A stretch of 5,081 nt of DNA from Piscinibacter sp050175855. Its GTDB lineage: Bacteria; Pseudomonadota; Gammaproteobacteria; Burkholderiales; Burkholderiaceae_C. The notes below the pieces were generated by a model that worked only from the letters and a program-made list of their open reading frames with translations, was not told the origin of the DNA and ran no database searches. The stretch is taken from the NCBI RefSeq assembly GCF_050175855.1, contig NZ_JBFXIO010000370.1:1-5081 (forward strand). The letters are read 5' to 3'. Made by a program: the position numbers and the translations under genes. This document shows, piece after piece, positions 1 to 4,516 of this stretch (its first letter is position 1; each line of letters starts with the position of its first letter).

Positions 1-185
1 CCGATCAGCCGGTAGCGGTGCGACCCTTCCACCAGCACGCGCCCGAGTCGACGCGCCTTTCGCAGCCCGCTGGCGGCCTCCGCGCGCGTCACCGTCGTTG
101 GCATCGCCGGCCATCCGTTGAAGGCATCCCAGTCGTCGGGATGGGCCTGCTCGAACTTCAGCTTGCAGGCGTGGGTGCGCTCCAT
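1..185 (-). CDS. Hypothetical protein, N-terminal part (runs off left edge)
   Basis: An open frame on the minus strand runs from an ATG at 185 to the left edge with no stop, giving the first 61 residues of a protein I do not recognise. It begins MERTHACKLKFEQAHPDDW and contains a basic stretch (GLRKARRLGR) near residues 40-49. Codons are strongly G/C-ending, as in the other genes here. The 185 start is chosen because GGAGG lies five bases upstream on that strand (plus positions 191-195). In-frame ATGs at 221 and 236 extend it by 12 or 17 residues but have no comparable ribosome binding site. It is divergent from the gene at 280. No function can be assigned from the visible part; the reading frame itself is fairly convincing. 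Confidence 0.62.
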   Translation of the reverse strand, partial: MERTHACKLKFEQAHPDDWDAFNGWPAMPTTVTRAEAASGLRKARRLGRVLVEGSHRYRLI

Positions 186-219
186 GGCGACCTCCAGAGC
201 GGAACGATGGATGCTCTTC

Positions 220-247
220 ATTCTGCGCGGGCTCATGTGCGGTGCAA
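220..247 (-). promoter_or_regulatory. Possible sigma70-like promoter for the leftward gene
   Basis: Reading the minus strand, TTGCAC (plus 242-247) is followed after 16 bases by CAGAAT (plus 220-225). These match the -35 and -10 consensus at three and four of six positions. Transcription would start near 213, leaving about 28 bases before the GGAGG-preceded ATG at 185. The match is weak, so this is a candidate only. Confidence 0.28.
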
Positions 248-267
248 GACTGCGCCGATGCGGCACG

Positions 268-273
268 GATAAT
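268..273 (+). promoter_or_regulatory. Candidate -10 element (GATAAT) placing the transcript start at the ATG
   Basis: GATAAT matches the sigma70 -10 consensus at five of six positions and stands out in this GC-rich sequence. A start site seven bases downstream falls on the A of the ATG at 280, which would make a leaderless mRNA. No convincing -35 is seen; the 17-bp spaced hexamer is CAAGAC. Confidence 0.3.
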
Positions 274-279
274 CCGCCC

Positions 280-1038
280 ATGAAGAATCTGCGCCCGGAG
301 ACTCTGGGCCTCCTCCAGCGCATAGAGACACTCAGCGGCCGGCCCGTCGAGTTCAAGCCCGACGCCACCTTGACGCTGCGCGCGACGCTGCAGCTCGCTC
401 GCAACGGCGCGCCGGCCCATGTGCTGCGCTACCGCCCGGTGAACGAGCCGCTTGACTACTGGGTGGCGTACCAGGCGGGCTACCTGTTGCGCCTGCTGGA
501 ACTGCCACCCTCCGAGCGCTTCGATTTCGCGGGAACTGGGTCCGCGCCGGCTCGGGTGGAGGAACTGCTGACTGCCGGCCTGAAGATGACCGAAGCCGAA
601 CAGTCGGCCGCACCGCGATTTGCGGAGGCTGCAGCGCACTGGGCGATGATGAACCTGCGCTCGTTCGCCATCGGCATGCGCATCGATCAGTGGCTGGCTG
701 ACCGGCACCCCGACCTTCGCCTGCTGCAGCGTCAGGGCATGGACGCCTTGCAGCAGGAGAACCTGCAGTTGCTATCCCAGCGCGTCGGCAAGCTCGCCAT
801 CCCGGTGCCCCTGCTGGGTCCGGTCGCGGCATACGCCCTGTTTGCTGACCGGCTGCTGGGCAAGACCACCTATGCGATACCCTTTCGGGCGGCCGGTGCG
901 CTGGACCTGGGCGCTGAACTGCTCTCCATCCTCGACAAGCTGCCGGCCGACGCGGCGCACGACCGTGAGCTCGTCGATGCCTGGGCCGCCGCGATCGGCA
1001 TGACCGGGTGGTACACCTGGATCCCCTACAAGCCCTGA
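280..1038 (+). CDS. Hypothetical protein with a degenerate HExxH-like segment
   Basis: A 252-residue protein that I do not recognise as a named family. The frame opens further upstream (ATG at 118), but those residues overlap the divergent gene and its start region. The ATG at 280, beginning MKNLRPETLG, is therefore the better start, though it has no clear Shine-Dalgarno sequence. Residues 63-70 (AYQAGYLL) have the shape of the AHELGHLL zinc-binding helix of ImmA/IrrE-type metallopeptidases, but with both histidines replaced by tyrosine and the glutamate by glutamine. If the resemblance is real, this is a catalytically dead relative. Residues 172-186 are mildly hydrophobic (IPVPLLGPVAAYALF) but not a clear membrane span, and there is no signal peptide. 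The C-terminus is rich in aromatic residues (GWYTWIPY, 243-250). It is followed after 5 bp by a TPR gene, so the two are probably translated from one mRNA and may act together. The coding call is firm; the fold is inference. Confidence 0.78.
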   Translation: MKNLRPETLGLLQRIETLSGRPVEFKPDATLTLRATLQLARNGAPAHVLRYRPVNEPLDYWVAYQAGYLLRLLELPPSERFDFAGTGSAPARVEELLTAGLKMTEAEQSAAPRFAEAAAHWAMMNLRSFAIGMRIDQWLADRHPDLRLLQRQGMDALQQENLQLLSQRVGKLAIPVPLLGPVAAYALFADRLLGKTTYAIPFRAAGALDLGAELLSILDKLPADAAHDRELVDAWAAAIGMTGWYTWIPYKP

Positions 1039-1043
1039 CCCGC

Positions 1044-2117
1044 ATGGCCGAGTTCAAGATTCCCATCAACCGCTTCGACACCAACCTGCTGCCGCCCGAG
1101 GCGCGACAGGTCGGCACCGAGGCGTTCAAAGCCGCCGTGGTGATGCACTTCGCGGCCGAGTACGCGGCGCAGGGCCAGACCGCCATGGTGACGGTGGATG
1201 ACGAAGAGATCACCGTGATGGCGTTCCCGGCGACCGCCTCGGCGCTCGACTTCGTGATGCCGATGCTGCGTTCCGGCCGCATCGCCGAGTCCGTCCCCTA
1301 CCTGGAAAGCCTGACGAAGTCGGCGCCCGCCGATGCCGCGGTGCTCTACAACCTGGGCATCGCCTACAGCGAACTGGGCCAGTACGACGAGGCCATCATC
1401 CGCTTGAAGCGCGCGGTACAGCTTGACCCGGGCCACGCTCACGCCTGGGTCGGCATCGGCAATGCCTACCACCGCATGCGCAAGCCCGAGCTGGCGCTCG
1501 AAGCCTTCGAGAAGGCGGTGCAGGCGGATCCGAACGACGGCTACACGCGTCGCAACCTGGGTGGGATCCTGATCGGGTTCAAGCGCATCGACGAGGCCGT
1601 TCAGCACCTGCGACGCGCGCTCGACCTGATGCCTGACGATCCACAGGCCATCTTTGGCCTGGCCACGGCCCTCGAGCAACTTGGCACTCGGGAGGCCGAC
1701 GAGGAAGCCGACCAGCTTTACCGCCGATTCATCCACGAGCACCCGAACTCGCCGATGGTGGAGCAGGCCGAGAAGGCACGTACGGCGTTCGCCCACCGGC
1801 AGGTGAAGTCCAACTCGGTCGGCGGCTTCCGGCCCGACGTGATGATGTACATCGCGGGGGCGTTGGACACCTTCAAGATGCAAGGCGCGCAGAAGCGCCA
1901 AGCCATCGCGCTGGAAATCGCCATCCTCGGCCGGGGTGGCCTGGACATCAACGACCCGGACGAGAAGTACAGCCTGAAGGCGCTGCCCGGTAAGTTCTCG
2001 GGCCTACACCTGCTGGCCATCATGTACACGGCGTTCCGGCAGATCGACCCGACCATGGACACGGGCGTGGACTTCGCGGCCGAGTACAAGGCGGCGATGG
2101 AGATGCAGGCAAAGTAG
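1044..2117 (+). CDS. Tetratricopeptide-repeat protein with conserved-looking C-terminal domain
   Basis: A 357-residue cytoplasmic-looking protein without a signal peptide or membrane segment. The ATG at 1044 is preferred, 5 bp after the preceding stop. An ATG at 1008 would overlap the upstream gene and add 12 residues. Residues 1-65 form a non-repeat N-terminal region. TPR-type helical hairpins follow: a degenerate unit at about 67-96, good units at about 97-130 (LYNLGIAYSELGQYDEAI), 131-164 and 165-198, and a looser one at 199-235. The consensus spacing of small residues and the closing D-P pattern at each repeat end (LDPG, ADPN, MPDD) are visible. Residues 262-350 form a separate C-terminal domain that is not TPR, with the motif ILGRGGLDINDPDEKY near 294-309. 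TPRs are protein-protein interaction scaffolds; the partner is unknown, with the upstream co-transcribed protein the first candidate. A direct role in conjugation is not shown. Confidence 0.9.
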   Translation: MAEFKIPINRFDTNLLPPEARQVGTEAFKAAVVMHFAAEYAAQGQTAMVTVDDEEITVMAFPATASALDFVMPMLRSGRIAESVPYLESLTKSAPADAAVLYNLGIAYSELGQYDEAIIRLKRAVQLDPGHAHAWVGIGNAYHRMRKPELALEAFEKAVQADPNDGYTRRNLGGILIGFKRIDEAVQHLRRALDLMPDDPQAIFGLATALEQLGTREADEEADQLYRRFIHEHPNSPMVEQAEKARTAFAHRQVKSNSVGGFRPDVMMYIAGALDTFKMQGAQKRQAIALEIAILGRGGLDINDPDEKYSLKALPGKFSGLHLLAIMYTAFRQIDPTMDTGVDFAAEYKAAMEMQAK

Positions 2118-2164
2118 CCCTGCGCCCGGCTCGGCGTCGAAACCCCCCTCGCAAACGCGCCATT

Positions 2165-2178
2165 CCGCGGCGCCGCGG
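2165..2178. repeat. Perfect 14-bp palindrome
   Basis: CCGCGGCGCCGCGG is identical to its reverse complement. As RNA it could form only a short five-pair stem with a four-base loop. As DNA it is a candidate dyad site. In such GC-rich sequence, chance occurrence is possible. Confidence 0.5.
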
Positions 2179-2226
2179 CAGCGGCCGGCTCCTACCCTTT
2201 CGGTCACGCGCTCGACAGAGCACGGC

Positions 2227-2241
2227 CTTCAGATCCTGAAG
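2227..2241. promoter_or_regulatory. Inverted repeat CTTCAG-atc-CTGAAG, candidate operator or mRNA hairpin
   Basis: Two perfect 6-bp arms separated by three bases end 21 bases before the ATG at 2263 and just upstream of the GAGGA ribosome binding site. The pairing could extend to GGC/GCC if one C is bulged. A protein-binding operator or a translation-modulating hairpin are both possible; there is no direct evidence for either. Confidence 0.35.
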
Positions 2242-2250
2242 CCACCGAAC

Positions 2251-2255
2251 GAGGA
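2251..2255 (+). promoter_or_regulatory. Ribosome binding site GAGGA fixing the start at 2263
   Basis: GAGGA lies seven bases upstream of the ATG at 2263. It supports this start over any internal alternative of the 171-residue protein. Confidence 0.6.
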
Positions 2256-2262
2256 CCGCGCC

Positions 2263-2778
2263 ATGTACTCTGCATTGCCCGCTGCCCGCTGCGACGTCGC
2301 CACCCAGTCCGGCCACTCCGGCTCCGGCGCGCAAGACAGCGAACACCCGGAGACCATCGAGACCAGGCTCTGGCTCGAGGAGCACGACTGGCTGTTCACG
2401 GTGCTGCGCAGCGAGGGCAACGTGTCGCCGACCTTCCGCTTTCCGGACCTCATCAGCGCCTGCGTGTCGCTGGTCTTCCTGCACGATGACGCGCCAGCGC
2501 GGATCTTCGACTTCCTGGGCACGCAGCTGGTGCTGCGCCCGCCGCTGACGCCCAGGCGCCGCGAGTCGATGTGGCGCCCGCAGTACGAGCTGCTGCTGGC
2601 CGTGCAGCGCTCGCCGGCCAACCGCCACCCCAACCCCAAGTTCCAGCTCGACCAGCTGACCACGGCCTGCGTGGCCCTGTGCCGCCAGCACGAGGGCGCC
2701 GACACGCTGGTGCTCCGCCAGGCCCGGCTGAACATGGCCGACCGAGCCGCGCGCGGGCGCCCGCCCCGTCCCGGATGA
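2263..2778 (+). CDS. Hypothetical protein with internal duplication
   Basis: A 171-residue soluble protein of unknown function. The first 35 or so residues are low-complexity and polar, and the last 12 are rich in Arg and Pro. Between them are two related halves. Residues 56-79 (PTFRFPDLISACVSL and following) align without gaps to 125-148 (PKFQLDQLTTACVAL and following) at a constant offset of 69, sharing P, F, L, A-C-V, L, H and A. Upstream of each block lies a helix-like stretch containing W or Y and L-rich residues (WLFTVLR, YELLLAVQR). This suggests a duplicated small domain, strand followed by helix. A ribbon-helix-helix-like DNA-binding fold is one possibility but unproven. Its position between two dyad-rich spacers, just before the transfer operon, would suit a regulator, but that is inference. 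No signal peptide or membrane span is visible. Confidence 0.82.
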   Translation: MYSALPAARCDVATQSGHSGSGAQDSEHPETIETRLWLEEHDWLFTVLRSEGNVSPTFRFPDLISACVSLVFLHDDAPARIFDFLGTQLVLRPPLTPRRRESMWRPQYELLLAVQRSPANRHPNPKFQLDQLTTACVALCRQHEGADTLVLRQARLNMADRAARGRPPRPG

Positions 2779-2827
2779 GGCGAGAGGTGACGACACGGTG
2801 GTGCTGGGGCTTCGTCCCTCACGCGCC

Positions 2828-2840
2828 GCAGGTCACCTGC
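2828..2840. promoter_or_regulatory. Palindrome GCAGGT-c-ACCTGC, candidate operator
   Basis: Perfect 6-bp arms flank a single central C. Small dyads of this kind are typical binding sites for dimeric repressors. It sits immediately before the ACCCGCT array in the gap ahead of the transglycosylase gene. Confidence 0.4.
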
Positions 2841-2846
2841 CCGTAG

Positions 2847-2899
2847 ACCCGCTCTCGATACCCGCTCAACACCCGCTCCACACCCGCTTCCGACCCTGA
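2847..2899. repeat. ACCCGCT short-repeat array, about 11-bp phase
   Basis: ACCCGCT occurs at 2847, 2860, 2871 and 2882, followed by a divergent copy ACCCTGA at 2893. The steps are 13, 11, 11 and 11 bp, close to one helical turn, so the sites would lie on one face of the DNA. A further ACCCGTC is at 2919. It may be an iteron-like binding array or a degenerate tandem repeat. Confidence 0.5.
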
Positions 2900-2918
2900 C
2901 CGGTCCGCGCCGGTCCGC
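2900..2918. repeat. Direct repeat CCGGTCCGC, two copies 10 bp apart
   Basis: CCGGTCCGC at 2900-2908 is repeated exactly at 2910-2918 with a single G between. It continues the roughly helical spacing of the preceding array and may be part of the same control region. Confidence 0.45.
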
Positions 2919-2941
2919 ACCCGTCGCTCGACGCCCCGCAC

Positions 2942-2959
2942 TCGGCCACGCCTGGCCGA
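2942..2959. promoter_or_regulatory. Hairpin TCGGCCA-cgcc-TGGCCGA
   Basis: Perfect 7-bp arms with a four-base loop would form a stable RNA stem-loop or a DNA dyad. No T-run follows on either strand, so a classical rho-independent terminator is not supported. It lies about 45 bases before the transglycosylase start and could be a leader-mRNA structure or an operator. Confidence 0.45.
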
Positions 2960-3004
2960 CAGGAACGGCGTCGCCTTGTCCACCAAGACGTCACGGGTCG
3001 ATCC

Positions 3005-3598
3005 ATGCAGGTGCCGCTGTTGTTCCCCGCGCGAAGGTCGTTGACCAGGCCGATGCCAGGACCCTGGCTGCTGGCAGTGCTCGTCACCGGCTGGGCGCCG
3101 TTGCAGGCCCAGGCCTGCTGGGAGCAGGCGGCGCAGCGCTACGGGCTGTCGCCCCACCTGCTGGTCGCGGTGGCGCGTGTCGAGTCCAACCTCGACCCAC
3201 GCGCCGTCAACCGATCGCATCTGCAGCGCACGGGCTCCTACGACATCGGGCTCATGCAGATCAACAGCTCCCACCTTCCGACGCTCGCGCGGCATGGCAT
3301 CAGCGAGGCGCAGCTCCACGACCCGTGCACGAACATCCACGTCGGCGCGTGGCTGCTGGCCGACGCATTCGCTCGGCACGGTGCCTCCTGGAACGCCGTC
3401 GGCGCCTACAACGCCGCCTGCAGCCAGCTCAAGGGCGACGCCTGCACGGCAGCGCGTGCCAGCTACGCCTGGAAGGTCTACCGCCGGCTGCCTTCCGCCA
3501 GCGGCGAGGCTTACCGTCCCGTCGCGGCGAGCCCGCAGCGGCCTGTGCACGCGGCGCAACCGGCGCCCATCCTCCTGGCTGCGAGGGTGGCGCCATGA
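3005..3598 (+). CDS. Secreted lytic transglycosylase (VirB1/SLT type) of the conjugation system
   Basis: A 197-residue periplasmic enzyme expected to cleave the MurNAc-GlcNAc bond of peptidoglycan so that the transfer apparatus can cross the wall. Residues 1-37 form a signal peptide: basic RRSLTRP, a hydrophobic WLLAVLVTGW core and cleavage after AQA, leaving mature CWEQAAQRYG. The SLT domain shows ARVESNLDP with the catalytic Glu60, GLMQIN (82-87), DPCTNIHVGAWLL (106-118) and AVGAYNAAC (131-139). These are the ordered motifs of the VirB1/IpgF/F Orf169 group. Cys38, Cys108, Cys139 and Cys147 could form disulfides. Residues 165-197 are an Ala/Pro-rich tail. The start is uncertain: ATG 3005 gives a longer basic n-region, while ATG 3053 (residue 17, MPGPWLLAV) also leaves a workable signal peptide. 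Neither has a strong ribosome binding site. Its stop overlaps the next gene's start, indicating translational coupling. Confidence 0.92.
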   Translation: MQVPLLFPARRSLTRPMPGPWLLAVLVTGWAPLQAQACWEQAAQRYGLSPHLLVAVARVESNLDPRAVNRSHLQRTGSYDIGLMQINSSHLPTLARHGISEAQLHDPCTNIHVGAWLLADAFARHGASWNAVGAYNAACSQLKGDACTAARASYAWKVYRRLPSASGEAYRPVAASPQRPVHAAQPAPILLAARVAP

Positions 3599-4365
3599 CG
3601 CGACGTACGCTTCGGCTTCTGGCCGTGCCTGTGCTCGCGGTGACGGCCGTTGGCGCCGCGTCGTCGTGCAGCGCACCCCGAACCGGCGTCCTCCCTTCAC
3701 GGCCAGAGGCCGCTCAGCCGTCCGCCACTTCGCAGCGCGCCACAGCTGGGCTGTCGATCGCCCAGCTGGACCACGGCCGCCAGGCTCGGTTCGCCACATG
3801 CGCGCCGCCCGCCTGCCCCGTCGTCACGCCGAAAACGCTCGCCGTCGATCCGCCGCGTGCAGCAGCGGCTGAAGCGCGAGCTGACTCCACCCCGGGCTCG
3901 GATGCGGTCATTGCACAGTCGCTGAGCCCCGGTGAGACCTTGGTGATAGCCGAACCCCAGGCACCGCTGCCCCCAGCGCAGAGAACCGCGATCCGGTCCA
4001 AGGACGCTGCCGAACCGCTGGTGTCCGAGATCGTCGTGAGCTTTCCGTTCGGGAGCGCAATGGTCACGGCCGCTGCCCGCGCCTCGATCGATGCCGCGGC
4101 CTCGGGCGACGGTATCCGGCGCATCGACACCCAGGGCCGCACCGACAACGTCGGAACTGCGGCTGCCAACGACCTGTTGGCCCGTCAGCGCGCTGCTGCG
4201 GTCGCGCAGTACCTGTGGGCGCACCACCCGCACCTGGCTGGCGCGGAGGTGAAGGTCGATGGACGCGGCGTCTGCTGCTACGCCACGGAGAACGACACCC
4301 CGGAAGGCCGTGCGCGCAACCGGCGGGTCGAGATCGCCTTCTGGCGTTTTCCCTCCGACCTGTAG
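3595..4365 (+). CDS. OmpA-family lipoprotein (peptidoglycan-binding C-terminal domain)
   Basis: A 256-residue protein whose ATG overlaps the preceding stop (ATGA), so it is probably translationally coupled to the transglycosylase. The N-terminus (TRRTLRLLAVPVLAVTAVG) is a lipoprotein signal with lipobox ASSC, predicting lipid attachment at Cys25. Residues 26-140 are an Ala/Pro-rich, probably unstructured linker. Residues about 144-251 form an OmpA C-terminal domain: IVVSFPFGSAMVTAAA, then GRTDNVG (181-187) and LLARQRAAAVAQYL (194-207), ending TPEGRARNRRVEI (235-247). Asp184 and Arg199 have the 15-residue spacing of the diaminopimelate-binding pair in OmpA. It should tether the outer membrane, and perhaps the transfer complex, to peptidoglycan. 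It is unusual in carrying a Cys-Cys pair (227-228) in the loop before the final motif, plus Cys69 and Cys74. The OmpA-domain call is firm; the role in transfer is inferred from position. Confidence 0.9.
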   Translation: MTRRTLRLLAVPVLAVTAVGAASSCSAPRTGVLPSRPEAAQPSATSQRATAGLSIAQLDHGRQARFATCAPPACPVVTPKTLAVDPPRAAAAEARADSTPGSDAVIAQSLSPGETLVIAEPQAPLPPAQRTAIRSKDAAEPLVSEIVVSFPFGSAMVTAAARASIDAAASGDGIRRIDTQGRTDNVGTAAANDLLARQRAAAVAQYLWAHHPHLAGAEVKVDGRGVCCYATENDTPEGRARNRRVEIAFWRFPSDL

Positions 4366-4516
4366 TGCGCCTGCAGTCGCCCGACCCTCATCTGCACACC
4401 CGGCCCCACCCGCACTGGCCTGAACCCTGCCACCGACCCGCTGATCACCCGCACCCGACCCGACAGCCACTGCCATCCACCTTCATCTCCCAGCCCTGAA
4501 CCCTCGGAGGACTCCC
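4366..4516. other. Spacer before the pilin gene with ACCCG-rich sequence
   Basis: ACCC-type motifs begin at 4384, 4398, 4408, 4424, 4436, 4447, 4453 and 4458. ACCCGC itself occurs at 4408, 4436 and 4447. The sequence is C-rich and almost free of runs of T, and resembles the array at 2847-2899. CCTGAACCCT occurs exactly at 4419-4428 and 4495-4504, the second copy just before the pilin ribosome binding site. No sigma70 promoter or T-tailed terminator is clear, so read-through from the upstream genes is possible. Confidence 0.45.
4506..4510 (+). promoter_or_regulatory. Strong ribosome binding site GGAGG of the propilin gene
   Basis: GGAGG lies six bases before the ATG at 4517. This is the strongest ribosome binding site of the long plus-strand genes, fitting a highly expressed pilus subunit, and it confirms the start that gives the long leader. 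Confidence 0.7.

Larger units (their letters stand above)
2118..2262. other. Intergenic spacer with two inverted repeats
   Basis: This 145-bp gap between the TPR gene and the next gene contains a perfect 14-bp GC palindrome, a second short inverted repeat and the ribosome binding site of the downstream gene, each listed separately. I see no T-run following the palindrome, so a classical intrinsic terminator is not supported, and no clear -35/-10 pair is evident. Confidence 0.5.
2779..3004. other. Putative control region upstream of the transfer genes
   Basis: This 226-bp non-coding gap holds, in order, a 13-bp palindrome, an ACCCGCT array at near-helical spacing, a 9-bp tandem duplication and a 7-bp-stem hairpin, each listed separately. 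No good sigma70 promoter is seen. The density of structured elements suggests regulation of the downstream operon, but no factor is identified. Confidence 0.45.

Noticed and set aside
18..272. Plus-strand open frame of 84 codons
   Set aside because: It is antisense to the better-supported minus-strand gene, rich in Arg/His and typical of chance frames in GC-rich DNA.
118..279. Upstream extension of the 280-1038 frame from the ATG at 118
   Set aside because: It overlaps the divergent gene with its GGAGG-preceded start at 185. The added residues look unlike a natural N-terminus and there is no ribosome binding site.
1008..1043. Alternative ATG at 1008 for the TPR gene
   Set aside because: It overlaps the upstream coding sequence by 31 bp and has no ribosome binding site. 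The ATG at 1044 gives the usual tight, non-overlapping spacing.
353..1282. Long minus-strand frame of 309 codons
   Set aside because: It is extremely Arg/Pro/Ser/Ala-rich and spans the junction of two genes that have convincing domain content on the other strand.
1026..1901. Minus-strand frame of 291 codons opposite the TPR gene
   Set aside because: The TPR consensus on the plus strand is unambiguous. The antisense product is His/Val/Gly/Arg-rich with no recognisable motif.
2263..2778. Naming the 171-residue protein as a ribbon-helix-helix regulator
   Set aside because: The strand-helix look of the repeats is suggestive, but no diagnostic RHH pattern is clear enough to assign the family.
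2847..2925. CRISPR array
   Set aside because: The repeated unit is only 7-11 bp with no unique spacers of suitable length.
2942..2970. Intrinsic terminator
   Set aside because: The stem is good, but no run of T follows on either strand, so only a hairpin is reported.
2819..3799. Long minus-strand frame of 326 codons across the transglycosylase
   Set aside because: The plus strand encodes an SLT enzyme with its catalytic motifs in order. The antisense product is Arg/Gly-rich and without motifs.
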